From Diaminobutyricibacter sp049994905 (lineage in GTDB: Bacteria; Actinomycetota; Actinomycetes; Actinomycetales; Microbacteriaceae): a stretch of DNA of 64,000 bases. The stretch covers positions 310,001 to 374,000 of the forward strand of contig NZ_CP188258.1 in assembly GCF_049994905.1 (NCBI RefSeq), written 5' to 3'. The first letter of the stretch is position 1. Every line of letters starts with the position of its first letter. Of the stretch, positions 1-8,890 are shown in pieces. Made by a program: the position numbers and the translations under genes. The notes beneath the pieces were generated by a model. The model was not told where the DNA came from. It did not search any database and worked only from the letters and a program-made list of their open reading frames with translations.

Positions 1-47
1 ACCGGCAGATCGTCGGCGGCATCACCAGCGGTGCAGTCAAGGGCTGA
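1..47 (+). CDS. 3' end of a carbohydrate ABC transporter permease (partial)
   Basis: Only the last 14 codons are inside the window, reading RQIVGGITSGAVKG before a TGA. C-termini of MalG-type sugar ABC permeases commonly end in a QRY-(I/V)-x-G-(I/L)-T-x-GAVKG pattern, and this tail fits that well. It lies just upstream of the rhamnosidase on the same strand, so it is probably the inner permease of a rhamnoside or rhamnose importer that feeds the downstream catabolic genes. The identification rests on a very short peptide and on context. Confidence 0.5.
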   Translation, partial: RQIVGGITSGAVKG

Positions 48-137
48 TCCGCGCATCCGAAAGAACATACGAAACGGGCGGCCGCGCCAGTCGCAGCCGC
101 TGACCGAGTACGACCGAAACACAATGGAGACACATCA

Positions 138-2414
138 ATGAACTGGCAAGCCCGCATGATCGCCGCCGACGACGACTTCAACGGGGCCCCGCTGCTGCGC
201 GGCGAGTTCGCCCTCGAGCAGGGCCACGGCGCTGTGACCGGTGCGACCCTCAGCCTCAGTGCGCAGGGCGTCGTCGAGGCCTGGCTGAATGGCAGCCCGG
301 TCTCGGACGATCTGCTGACCCCCGGCTGGAGCAGCTACGAGTGGCGTCTCCGCTACGCCACCTACGACGTGACGAACCTGATCGACTCGACCAGCGTCCT
401 CGGCCTCGCGCTCGGCAACGGCTGGTTCCGCGGCCGACTCGGCTGGTCGGGCCGCGGCGCGTTCTACGGTGACGAGCTCGGCGCGTTCGCCCAGCTCGAG
501 GTCACCTTCGAAGACGGCTCGACGCAGGTCGTCGTCACCGACGACAGCTGGACCTCGGGCCCGAGCGCGGTTCTCGCGAACGACCTGTACGACGGCGAGA
601 CGATCGACGCCCGCCTCCGTGACGACGCGTGGCTGCGTCCCGGCTTCGCATCCGACGCCTGGACCGGGGTTCACGCCCTCGACTTCGACACCGAGAAGCT
701 CAAACCCTACGTCGGGCCGCGCGTCACGCGCTGGAACGAACTCGCCGTGAAAGAGATCACCACCTCGCCCTCGGGCAAGACGCTGGTCGACTTCGGGCAG
801 AACCTGGTCGGCTGGATCCGGGTCGCGGTACAGGGCCCGGAAGGCAGCGATGTCTCGATCAAGCACGCTGAGGTGCTGGAGCACGGCGAACTGGGCACCC
901 GCCCGCTGCGCACGGCCCTCGCGACCGACCGCTACATCCTGAGCGGCGGCGACGACGTGTTCGAGCCGACGTTCACCTTCCACGGTTTCCGCTACGCGGA
1001 GATCACCGGATGGCCGGGCGAGCTGAAGCCCGAAGACCTCACCGCCGTCGCAATCGGTTCCGATCTCGAATGCATCGGCACCTTCCGCACGTCGGACCCG
1101 CTGCTCAACCAGTTCCACGAGAACGTCGTGTGGGGGATGCGCGGCAACTTCGTCGACGTGCCGACCGACTGCCCGCAGCGCGATGAGCGCCTCGGCTGGA
1201 CCGGCGACATCGCCGCCTTCGCGCCGACAGCCGCGTTCCTCTACAACGTCGACTCATTCCTGAGCGACTGGCTCCTCGACCTCGACCTGGAGCAGCAGCA
1301 CCACGACGGGATCGTCGGCTTCGTCATCCCGGACGTGCTCAAATACGCCGACCGCGACCGCCCGACTGAGTTCGGTCCGGTCGACTCGACCGCGATCTGG
1401 AGCGACGCCGCCGTTTGGGTGCCGTGGACGCTCTACCAGGCCTACGGCGACCGGGACGTGCTCAAGCAGCAGTTCACCTCGATGGCCACCCACGTGCGCC
1501 GGGTGAAGTCCCTGCTCTCCCCTGCAGGAGTGTGGGACGGCAACTTCCAGTTCGGCGACTGGCTCGACCCTGATGCGCCGCCGGAGGACCCTGCGAACGC
1601 CAAGGCCGACAAAGGCGTGGTCGCCACGGCGTGCGCCTACCACTCGGCCCGAATCGTCGGCGAGACCGCTGCGCTGCTCGGACTCACCGCCGAGCAGGCC
1701 GAGTTCGAGCAGATCGCGGGCGACCTGCGGGAAGCCTTCAACCGGGAGTACGTGAATGCAGGCGTCGTGAAGAGCGACTGCACCACGGTCTACTCGCTGG
1801 CGATCGTCTTCGGCCTGCTCGACGGCGCCGATGAGATCTTCGCCGGCAACCGGCTCGCCGAGCTCGCCGCAGAGGCGGGCTACCGCATCTCCACCGGTTT
1901 CGCAGGCACCCCGTTCATCGCGGACGCACTGACGCAGACCGGCCACCTGGACGACGCCTACAAGCTGCTCCTCGAGAAGGAGTGCCCGTCATGGCTGTAC
2001 CCGGTGACCATGGGCGCGACCACGGTGTGGGAACGCTGGGACTCGATGCTGCCAGACGGCACCATCAACCCCGGTGAGATGACGTCGTTCAACCACTACG
2101 CCCTGGGCGCGGTGGCCGACTGGATGCACCGGGTCGTCGGCGGTATCGCGCCGCTCACCCCGGGCTACTCCGAGGTGCTGATCGCTCCCCAGCCGGGTGG
2201 CGGGCTCACCGAGGCGGAGACGGCGCTCGAAACCCCGCACGGCCGCATCGCCGTCTCGTGGACCGTCAGCGGCGACCAGTTCACCGTCGAGGTGGACATC
2301 CCTGCGGGCGTCACCGGCGTGCTGCGCCTGCACGGCGAGGACGACCAGCCCCTCGAGGCCGGCCATGTGTCTGCCACGGCATCCCTCCCGGCCCCGGTCG
2401 GAGCCGACACCTAG
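138..2414 (+). CDS. alpha-L-rhamnosidase, GH78 family
   Basis: A 758-residue glycoside hydrolase that releases L-rhamnose from rhamnosides. The N-terminal beta domain (about 1-200, with the AWLNG motif) is followed by the concanavalin-like domain, the alpha/alpha six-hairpin catalytic domain (about 310-660) and a C-terminal beta domain. The catalytic segment DCPQRDERLGWTGD lies near residues 343-357, with the general acid region, and a second conserved acid lies in TTVWERWDS near 628-636; both are GH78 hallmarks. There is no signal peptide, so it acts on imported rhamnosides in the cytoplasm. The start is ATG 138, preceded by GGAGA at 126-130. It heads the rhamnose operon. Confidence 0.95.
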   Translation: MNWQARMIAADDDFNGAPLLRGEFALEQGHGAVTGATLSLSAQGVVEAWLNGSPVSDDLLTPGWSSYEWRLRYATYDVTNLIDSTSVLGLALGNGWFRGRLGWSGRGAFYGDELGAFAQLEVTFEDGSTQVVVTDDSWTSGPSAVLANDLYDGETIDARLRDDAWLRPGFASDAWTGVHALDFDTEKLKPYVGPRVTRWNELAVKEITTSPSGKTLVDFGQNLVGWIRVAVQGPEGSDVSIKHAEVLEHGELGTRPLRTALATDRYILSGGDDVFEPTFTFHGFRYAEITGWPGELKPEDLTAVAIGSDLECIGTFRTSDPLLNQFHENVVWGMRGNFVDVPTDCPQRDERLGWTGDIAAFAPTAAFLYNVDSFLSDWLLDLDLEQQHHDGIVGFVIPDVLKYADRDRPTEFGPVDSTAIWSDAAVWVPWTLYQAYGDRDVLKQQFTSMATHVRRVKSLLSPAGVWDGNFQFGDWLDPDAPPEDPANAKADKGVVATACAYHSARIVGETAALLGLTAEQAEFEQIAGDLREAFNREYVNAGVVKSDCTTVYSLAIVFGLLDGADEIFAGNRLAELAAEAGYRISTGFAGTPFIADALTQTGHLDDAYKLLLEKECPSWLYPVTMGATTVWERWDSMLPDGTINPGEMTSFNHYALGAVADWMHRVVGGIAPLTPGYSEVLIAPQPGGGLTEAETALETPHGRIAVSWTVSGDQFTVEVDIPAGVTGVLRLHGEDDQPLEAGHVSATASLPAPVGADT

Positions 2415-2459
2415 GCCGCGAGGCCCGGCCCGTTGTTTCGCACGCAACCCAAGAAATGA

Positions 2460-3632
2460 ATGAGTGACATGACTGACCTGACCGACATCTCATCCGCCCT
2501 CGCTGCGCAGGCGATCGAACTCCCGTCGTGGGCGTTCGGCAACTCGGGCACCCGGTTCAAGGTCTTCGGGTCGCCGGGCACGCCTCGGGACCCGTTCGAG
2601 AAGATCTCGGATGCGGCCCAGGTGAACAGGTACACCGGCCTGTCGCCGACGGTTGCTCTGCACATTCCCTGGGACCTCGTCGACTCGTACGCCGACCTGC
2701 GCAAACACGCGGAGGACAACGGGGTGGCGCTCGGCACGATCAACTCGAACACGTTCCAGGACGACGACTACAAGCTGGGGTCGGTCACGCACAGTGACCC
2801 GAAGATCCGGCAGAAGGCGATCGATCACCACTTCGCGTGCATCGATGTGATGAACGAGACCGGGTCGCGGGATCTGAAGATCTGGCTCGCCGACGGAACG
2901 AACTATCCGGGCCAGGATGACATCCGGGCCCGTCAGGATCGCCTCGCCGATTCGCTGCAGAAGATCTACGCGCGGATCGGCGAGGGCCAGCGTCTGGTGC
3001 TCGAGTACAAGTTCTTCGAGCCGGCGTTCTACCACACCGATGTTCCGGACTGGGGTACGTCGTATGCGCATGTGGCGGCGCTCGGCGACCGCGCGTTCGT
3101 CTGCCTCGACACCGGGCACCACGCGCCGGGCACGAACATCGAGTTCATCGTCGCGCAGTTGCTGCGGCTCGGGAAGCTCGGCTCGTTCGACTTCAACAGC
3201 CGGTTCTACGCCGACGACGACCTGATCGTCGGCGCGGCCGACCCGTTCCAGCTGTTCCGCATCATCTTCGAGGTCATCCGCGGAGGCGGCCTGAACAACC
3301 CGGATGTGGCGTTCATGCTCGACCAGTGTCACAACATCGAGAAGAAGATCCCCGGCCAGATCCGCAGTGTGCTGAACGTGCAGGAGATGACGGCGCGTGC
3401 GCTTCTCGTCGACCGCAATGCGCTCGCCGCTGCCCAGGAGGCCGGTGACGTGCTCGGCGCGAACGGCATCCTGATGGACGCCTTCTACACGGATGTGCGC
3501 CCCGCGCTCGCCGAGTGGCGCGAGTCGCGCGGCTTCGACGGCGACCCGATGACCGCGTACGCGCTCAGCGGCTACCAGGAGAAGATCGAGGCCGACCGGG
3601 TCGGCGGCACGCAGGCAGGGTGGGGTGCATGA
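2460..3632 (+). CDS. rhaI: L-rhamnose isomerase (RhaI type)
   Basis: A 390-residue TIM-barrel sugar isomerase converting L-rhamnose to L-rhamnulose. It resembles the actinobacterial/Pseudomonas RhaI group rather than E. coli RhaA. Likely metal ligands are Glu182 in VLEYKFFEP and Asp217 in CLDTGHHAPG, with DFNSRFYADDDL and QCHNIEKK further along. The start used is ATG 2460; ATG 2469 is a possible alternative because the Shine-Dalgarno sequence is weak. Its TGA overlaps the ATG of the aldolase fusion by four bases, so the two are translationally coupled. Confidence 0.93.
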   Translation: MSDMTDLTDISSALAAQAIELPSWAFGNSGTRFKVFGSPGTPRDPFEKISDAAQVNRYTGLSPTVALHIPWDLVDSYADLRKHAEDNGVALGTINSNTFQDDDYKLGSVTHSDPKIRQKAIDHHFACIDVMNETGSRDLKIWLADGTNYPGQDDIRARQDRLADSLQKIYARIGEGQRLVLEYKFFEPAFYHTDVPDWGTSYAHVAALGDRAFVCLDTGHHAPGTNIEFIVAQLLRLGKLGSFDFNSRFYADDDLIVGAADPFQLFRIIFEVIRGGGLNNPDVAFMLDQCHNIEKKIPGQIRSVLNVQEMTARALLVDRNALAAAQEAGDVLGANGILMDAFYTDVRPALAEWRESRGFDGDPMTAYALSGYQEKIEADRVGGTQAGWGA

Positions 3633-5680
3633 TGAGCGCGGCAGAAGAGCTCATCGCCCGCTCCAACCGGCTGGGCTCCGACCCCCGCAACACGAACTAC
3701 GCCGGCGGCAACACCTCGGCCAAGGGCACCGACACCGACCCCGTCACCGGTGAGCCGGTCGAGCTGCTGTGGGTGAAGGGCTCCGGGGGAGACCTCGGCA
3801 CCCTGAAGGAGTCGGGTCTGGCTGTGCTGCGGCTCGACCGCCTGCGCGCGCTCGTCGACGTCTACCCGGGTGTGGACCGTGAGGACGAGATGGTCGCCGC
3901 GTTCGATTACACCCTGCACGGCAAGGGTGGTGCGGCCCCGTCGATCGACACCGCCATGCACGGACTGGTGGATGCGGCGCACGTCGACCACCTGCACCCC
4001 GACTCCGGCATCGCCATTGCGACCGCCGCCGACGGGGAGGAGCTGACCGCGAAGGCGTTCGGCGATCGCGTCGTCTGGGTGCCGTGGCGTCGCCCCGGCT
4101 TCCAGCTCGGCCTGGACATCGCCGCGCTCAAACGGGACAACCCCGGGGCGATCGGGGCGATCCTCGGCGGCCACGGGATCACCGCGTGGGGCGACACCTC
4201 CGACGAAGCTGAAGCCAACTCGCTGTGGATCATCGAGACGGCCGCCGCCTACATCGCGACGAACGGCCTGCCGCACCCGTTCGGTGAGACGATCGAAGGC
4301 TATGAGCCGCTCGACCCGGCCGAACGTCGTGCCAAGGCGGCAGCCCTCGCACCGCACCTGCGGGCGATCGCGTCGACCGACCGCGCCCAGGTCGGGCACT
4401 TCACGGATGACGAGGTCGTCCTCGATTTCCTGGCCAGCTCCGAGCATCCGCGCCTTGCCGCACTCGGCACAAGCTGCCCCGACCACTTCCTGCGCACCAA
4501 GGTCAAGCCGCTGGTGCTCGACCTGCCGGCCGGCGCCTCCATCGAGGACTCCGTCGCCCGGCTCGAAGAGCTGCACGAGGCGTACCGCGCCGACTACACC
4601 GCCTACTACGAGCGCGGTGCAGCGGATGCCCGGGCCCGCGGCGAAGAACCGCCCGCGATCCGTGGCGCCGACCCCGCGATCATCCTGATCCCCGGCGTCG
4701 GCATGTTCTCCTACGGCGCGAACAAGCAGACGGCGCGCGTCGCGGGCGAGTTCTACATCAACGCGATCAACGTGATGCGCGGCGCCGAGGCGCTCTCGAC
4801 GTATGCGCCGATCGACGAGTCGGAGAAGTTCCGCATCGAGTACTGGGCGCTCGAGGAGGCAAAACTCCACCGGATGCCGAAACCCAGGCCGCTTCAGGGC
4901 CGGGTCGCGCTGGTGACCGGGGCGGCATCCGGAATCGGCAAAGCGATCGCCACGCGACTCGCCGCCGAGGGCGCATGCGTCGTCATCGCCGACCTCGACC
5001 TCGAGAAGGCGGAGGCGGCCGCGGCCGAGCTCGGGTCGGCGGATGTCGCGGTCGGCGTGGTTGCGAACGTGACCGACGAGTCGGCTGTGCAGCAGGCGGT
5101 GGATGCTGCCCTGCTCGCCTTCGGAGGCCTCGACCTGGTCGTGAACAACGCCGGCTTGTCGCTGTCGAAGTCGCTGCTGGAGACCACGGTCGCCGACTGG
5201 GACCTGCAGCACAACGTGATGGCGAAAGGGTCGTTCCTGGTCTCGCGCGCTGCGGCGAAGGTGCTCATCGACCAGAAGCTCGGCGGCGACATCGTCTACA
5301 TTTCGTCGAAGAACAGCGTGTTCGCCGGCCCGAACAACATCGCCTACTCGGCAACCAAAGCCGACCAGGCGCACCAGGTGCGGTTGCTCGCTGCGGAGCT
5401 CGGCGAGTACGGTGTGCGCGTGAACGGCATCAACCCCGACGGCGTCGTACGCGGCTCCGGCATCTTCGCCGGCGGCTGGGGCGCCAAGCGTGCGGCCGTC
5501 TACGGCGTGCCCGAAGAGGAGCTCGGCAAGTACTACGCCCAGCGCACCCTGCTCAAGCGCGAGGTGCTGCCCGAGCACGTGGCCAACGCGGTGTTCGTGC
5601 TCTGCTCATCCGACCTCGACCACACCACCGGCCTGCACATCCCCGTCGACGCCGGGGTCGCCGCCGCCTTCCTGCGATGA
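3629..5680 (+). CDS. rhaD: bifunctional rhamnulose-1-phosphate aldolase / short-chain dehydrogenase
   Basis: A 683-residue fusion. Residues about 1-400 are a class II aldolase (AraD-like) that cleaves L-rhamnulose 1-phosphate to DHAP and L-lactaldehyde; HVDHLHPDSG and GGHGITAWG contain likely zinc-binding histidines. Residues about 425-683 are an SDR with the nucleotide motif TGAASGIG near 429, NNAG, and the catalytic YSATK near 571, expected to oxidise lactaldehyde. The open frame runs further upstream, but ATG 3629 (ATGA overlap with rhaI, GGTGGGG just before it) is the sensible start. The same architecture is known from other RhaI-type rhamnose loci. Confidence 0.93.
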   Translation: MMSAAEELIARSNRLGSDPRNTNYAGGNTSAKGTDTDPVTGEPVELLWVKGSGGDLGTLKESGLAVLRLDRLRALVDVYPGVDREDEMVAAFDYTLHGKGGAAPSIDTAMHGLVDAAHVDHLHPDSGIAIATAADGEELTAKAFGDRVVWVPWRRPGFQLGLDIAALKRDNPGAIGAILGGHGITAWGDTSDEAEANSLWIIETAAAYIATNGLPHPFGETIEGYEPLDPAERRAKAAALAPHLRAIASTDRAQVGHFTDDEVVLDFLASSEHPRLAALGTSCPDHFLRTKVKPLVLDLPAGASIEDSVARLEELHEAYRADYTAYYERGAADARARGEEPPAIRGADPAIILIPGVGMFSYGANKQTARVAGEFYINAINVMRGAEALSTYAPIDESEKFRIEYWALEEAKLHRMPKPRPLQGRVALVTGAASGIGKAIATRLAAEGACVVIADLDLEKAEAAAAELGSADVAVGVVANVTDESAVQQAVDAALLAFGGLDLVVNNAGLSLSKSLLETTVADWDLQHNVMAKGSFLVSRAAAKVLIDQKLGGDIVYISSKNSVFAGPNNIAYSATKADQAHQVRLLAAELGEYGVRVNGINPDGVVRGSGIFAGGWGAKRAAVYGVPEEELGKYYAQRTLLKREVLPEHVANAVFVLCSSDLDHTTGLHIPVDAGVAAAFLR

Positions 5681-5778
5681 CTGCCGCCGCCGAGCATGCC
5701 GGCGCCGAGCGTCCCGGCGCCGAGCGTCCCCGCACCGAGCGTCCCAGCGCAAGCGCAAGCGACGGGACGCACGCGTGA
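5677..5778 (+). CDS. possible 33-residue mini-ORF with repeated AERP motif
   Basis: A small frame begins with an ATG overlapping the rhaD stop (ATGA at 5677-5680) and ends with a TGA overlapping the rhamnulokinase GTG (GTGA at 5775-5778). It encodes an Ala/Glu/Arg/Pro/Ser peptide containing AGAERPGAERPRTERP, from about three copies of a 15-base repeat (GGCGCCGAGCGTCCC type). Coupling at both ends is what a genuine small operon gene would show, but it could also be a repeat-expanded spacer whose translation only carries ribosomes from rhaD to rhaB. No family is recognised. Confidence 0.3.
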   Translation: MTAAAEHAGAERPGAERPRTERPSASASDGTHA

Positions 5779-7247
5779 GCACGGCGACGGGAGTGAGCGG
5801 GGCAGTCGCGGCCGTCGACCTCGGGGCGACCAGCGGGCGCGTCATGCTCGGGCGGGTCGGGCCGAACACCCTCGAGCTGGATGAGGCCGCGCGGTTTCCG
5901 AACATCCCCGTGCGGTTGTGGGAGGGCGACCACTCCGCGCTTCACTGGAATGTCGTCGAGCTGTACCGCAACGTCACGGCCGGGCTCGGCGCCGCGCTGC
6001 GTGCGGAGCCCGGACTCGTCAGCGTCGGTGTGGATGCGTGGGCCGTCGACTACGGGCTGCTGCGCAACGGAGTGCTGCGGGGCATCCCGTATCACTACCG
6101 CGACGAGCGAGCGGCGGAGGGCACCGACCTCGTCCACGCCCGGATCGGGGCGGCCGAGCTCTATCGCGAGAACGGCCTGCAGTACCTCCCGTTCAACTCC
6201 CTGTATCAGCTTGCGGTCGACCGTCGGCTCGGACGTCTTGAGGGGGCCGACTCGCTGCTGCTCATCCCCGACCTCTTCACCTACTGGCTGAGCGGCGAAC
6301 GGGTCGCCGAGCGCACCAACGCATCGACGACCGGCCTCCTGACGGCCGACGGGCTGGGCTGGAACACCGGCCTGATCGATGCCCTCGACCTGCCGCGCGG
6401 GCTGTTCCAGCCGGTCGTCGAAGCGGGCACCACGGTCGGGTCTCTCCTGCCGAGCCTCCGAGCGGACCTGCAGGTGCGCGGAGCCGGACCGCGCGTCACG
6501 GCTGTCGGGTCGCACGACACCGCATCCGCCGTCGTCGCCGTGCCGATGCACGCCGAGACCGCCGCCTATATCTCCTGCGGAACCTGGGGCCTTGTCGGCG
6601 TCGAACTCGAACACCCTGTGCTCACCGAAGCCGCGGGCACTGCGAACTTCACGAACGAGGGCGGCGTCGACGGGCGCGTGCGCTTTCTCCACAACGTCAT
6701 GGGCCTCTGGCTGCTGAGCGAATCGATCCGCACCTGGCACGCGCGAGGACTCGACGTCGACCTCGTCGACCTGCTCGAACGCGCTGAGGCATACACCGGT
6801 CCGGTGCCTGTCTTCGACGCGGACGATCCTCGCTTCCTCGCCCCCGGCGACCTCCCGGCCCGCATCGCCGCCTGGTGCTCCGAGAACGGCCTCGCAGCCC
6901 CGGGCACCCCGGTCGAATACGTGCGCAGCATCGTCGAAAGCCTCGCGGATGCGTTCGCCGCGGCCGTTCGCACAGCCGCCGAACTCGCAGGGCGCACCAT
7001 CGACACCGTGCACATCGTCGGCGGCGGCGCGCGCAACCGCCTGCTCTGCCAGCTCACCGCCGACCGCGCCGGACTGCCGGTGCTTGCAGGGCCGGTCGAG
7101 GCCACCGCCATCGGTAATGTCCTCGTGCAGGCGAGGGCGCAGGGACTCGTGAACGGCGACCTGGAGTCGCTGCGTGCCCTCGTCATCCGTGCGCACGAAC
7201 CGGTGCGGTACGAGCCGCGACCGGTCACGTCGGGCCGCTCGCGCTAG
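5775..7247 (+). CDS. rhaB: rhamnulokinase (FGGY family)
   Basis: A 490-residue sugar kinase that phosphorylates L-rhamnulose at O-1. The N-terminal ATPase fold begins with AAVDLGATSGRVMLGR; GSHDTASAVVAVP and ISCGTWGLVGVE mark the middle, and HIVGGGARNRLLCQLTADR is the C-terminal adenosine motif. The start chosen is GTG 5775, which overlaps the mini-ORF stop; GTG 5793 is an in-frame alternative. It is the last gene of the rightward rhamnose operon, with the mutarotase gene facing it 16 bases downstream. Confidence 0.92.
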   Translation: MSTATGVSGAVAAVDLGATSGRVMLGRVGPNTLELDEAARFPNIPVRLWEGDHSALHWNVVELYRNVTAGLGAALRAEPGLVSVGVDAWAVDYGLLRNGVLRGIPYHYRDERAAEGTDLVHARIGAAELYRENGLQYLPFNSLYQLAVDRRLGRLEGADSLLLIPDLFTYWLSGERVAERTNASTTGLLTADGLGWNTGLIDALDLPRGLFQPVVEAGTTVGSLLPSLRADLQVRGAGPRVTAVGSHDTASAVVAVPMHAETAAYISCGTWGLVGVELEHPVLTEAAGTANFTNEGGVDGRVRFLHNVMGLWLLSESIRTWHARGLDVDLVDLLERAEAYTGPVPVFDADDPRFLAPGDLPARIAAWCSENGLAAPGTPVEYVRSIVESLADAFAAAVRTAAELAGRTIDTVHIVGGGARNRLLCQLTADRAGLPVLAGPVEATAIGNVLVQARAQGLVNGDLESLRALVIRAHEPVRYEPRPVTSGRSR

Positions 7248-7263
7248 TCGTTGGCTGAAGCCG

Positions 7264-7611
7264 CTAGTCGAGGTGAAAGTACTCGGTGAGCTGCACCATC
7301 GTGCGGTCGGGTTGGACGTCGGCCGCGAAGTATTCCGCCATGGCCGCCTGCCAGCGGTCGTTCACCGGACGCAGCGCCATCCCGGCGAGCGATCGCTCGA
7401 AGTCGTCGGTCTCGACGTATCCGATGACCAGCGCGTCGGCCTTGTCGACGAAGAGCGAATAGTTCGACCATCCGGTCTCGCGGAGCGCGTCGAGCATCTC
7501 GGGCCAGACCGTCTCGTGCGCTGCCAGGTAGTCGTCGACGCGGTCGGGCTTAAGGTGCATGGTGAAGCACACGCGCCGCGATGGGGCGCTTTCGGGGCTC
7601 GTCGTCGACAT
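7264..7611 (-). CDS. rhaM: L-rhamnose mutarotase
   Basis: A 115-residue dimeric alpha/beta-barrel protein that interconverts alpha and beta anomers of L-rhamnose, supplying the anomer used by the isomerase. RRVCFTMHLKP, the AAHETVWPEM segment (His32 corresponds to the catalytic His of E. coli RhaM) and the end LTEYFHLD match the family. The frame extends 15 codons further, but ATG 7611 has GGAG five bases upstream. It is transcribed opposite to the main operon, from the intergenic region shared with the LacI gene. Confidence 0.9.
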   Translation of the reverse strand: MSTTSPESAPSRRVCFTMHLKPDRVDDYLAAHETVWPEMLDALRETGWSNYSLFVDKADALVIGYVETDDFERSLAGMALRPVNDRWQAAMAEYFAADVQPDRTMVQLTEYFHLD

Positions 7612-7637
7612 GGGGGCTCCGTTTCTCTGCCGCGGGT

Positions 7638-7658
7638 GTTCAAATGAAACGTTCAAAT
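7638..7658. promoter_or_regulatory. candidate LacI operator upstream of rhaM
   Basis: The 8-mer GTTCAAAT occurs twice (7638-7645 and 7651-7658) around the near-palindrome TGAAACGTTCA (7645-7655), which has the central CG typical of LacI-family operators. It lies in the rhaM leader, between rhaM and the divergent lacI-type gene. Confidence 0.5.
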
Positions 7659-7788
7659 AGACCGGGACGTGAGCACTCTAAAGGCAGCGAGGCGGGCGGG
7701 TCAAGGCGCGAAAGTGCCTCCCATCCGGTCGAAGACGAGCGGCGGATGCACGTGCCGAAGCGTGCGCACGACTGGGTTGAACAACAAA

Positions 7789-7799
7789 TTGAACGATTC
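7789..7799. promoter_or_regulatory. second candidate LacI operator
   Basis: TGAACGATTCA is a TGAA-N3-TTCA palindrome that shares its half-site with the element at 7645-7655. It lies about 60 bases before the regulator start, so the regulator may control itself as well as rhaM. Confidence 0.4.
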
Positions 7800-7858
7800 A
7801 TCCGAATCACGTGCGACAATCGGTCTACATCCCGAACTTCGACCTCGAGGAGGGCGAC

Positions 7859-8869
7859 ATGCCGTCGGTCAGCGTCCGCGACGTCGCCGCACTCGCCGGA
7901 GTCTCGGTCGGCACCGTTTCGAACGTGCTCAATCGTCCCGACAAGGTGGCCGACGACACGGTCGGCCGGGTGCAGCTGGCGATCGAGAAGCTGGGATTCG
8001 TGCGGAACGATGCGGCCCGCCAACTTCGCGCCGGCCACAGTCGCGCCATCGGCCTCGTGATCCTCGACGTCGGCAACCCCTTCTTCACCGACCTGGCGCG
8101 CGGCGCCGAAGACCAGGCGTCCAGGTCGGGATATTCGATCATCCTCGGCAACAGTGACGAGAAGGCGGAGCGCGAATCCGCCTACCTCGACCTCTTCGAA
8201 GAGCAGAGGGTGCGCGGGGTGCTGATCTCGCCGTTCGGCGATGTCGAGCCGCGCCTGCGTCGCCTGCGCGACCGGGGCATCCGCGCCGTGCTCGTGGACA
8301 GGACCAGCCCCGACACGTCGTTCAGCTCGGTCTCGGTCGATGACGTCGCAGGCGGCCTCATGGCCGTTGAACACCTGATCGAAGCCGGCCGCAAACGCAT
8401 CGCCTTCGTCGGGGGACCGTTCGAGATCCGCCAGGTCGCGGACCGCCTCGAGGGGGCGAGGCAGGCGGTCTCCCGCTATGCGGGGGTGTCGCTCGAGGTC
8501 ATTCCCGTGGCCGCACTCAGCGTCGTCGAAGGCCGCCTCGCCGGGGAGACGATTGTCGCCCGCCCCGCCGACCAGCGGCCGGACGCCATCTTCGCTGCGA
8601 ACGACCTCATCGCGACAGGGCTCCTCCAGGCCCTGTTCATGCGTGGCACCGTGCGGGTGCCCGACGAGATCGCCCTCATCGGCTATGACGACATCGACTT
8701 CGCGAGCGCGGCGGTGGTGCCGTTCTCATCCATCCGCCAGCCCAGTGCGCTGATCGGGTCGACCGCAGTGCAGCTGCTCCTCGAAGAGGCGGCCGACGCC
8801 GACCTCAAGCCGCGGCAGGTCGTGTACCAGCCGGAGCTGGTTGTGCGGGCGAGCACGCTCGGCGGGTAG
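7859..8869 (+). CDS. LacI-family regulator, probably of rhamnose genes
   Basis: A 336-residue repressor with an N-terminal helix-turn-helix (VRDVAALAGVSVGTVSNVLN, residues about 5-24), the linker helix, and a periplasmic-binding-protein-like effector domain ending in QPSALIGSTAVQLLLEE. The frame opens upstream, but ATG 7859 with GAGGAGGG ending five bases before it is clearly preferred. Its place beside rhaM and the two TGAA/TTCA palindromes suggests it senses rhamnose or an intermediate; the effector is not shown by the sequence. Confidence 0.92.
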   Translation: MPSVSVRDVAALAGVSVGTVSNVLNRPDKVADDTVGRVQLAIEKLGFVRNDAARQLRAGHSRAIGLVILDVGNPFFTDLARGAEDQASRSGYSIILGNSDEKAERESAYLDLFEEQRVRGVLISPFGDVEPRLRRLRDRGIRAVLVDRTSPDTSFSSVSVDDVAGGLMAVEHLIEAGRKRIAFVGGPFEIRQVADRLEGARQAVSRYAGVSLEVIPVAALSVVEGRLAGETIVARPADQRPDAIFAANDLIATGLLQALFMRGTVRVPDEIALIGYDDIDFASAAVVPFSSIRQPSALIGSTAVQLLLEEAADADLKPRQVVYQPELVVRASTLGG

Positions 8870-8890
8870 CCGGCGCCGGACGCACGCAGC

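Noticed and set aside
3572..5578. Long open frames opposite rhaD, rhaB, the DHA2 exporter, serS and others (for example 3572-5578 minus, 5553-7196 minus, 17974-19968 plus)
   Set aside because: They are antisense frames kept open by high GC. Their translations are rich in Arg/Gly/Asp with no motifs, whereas the opposite frame has clear family signatures.
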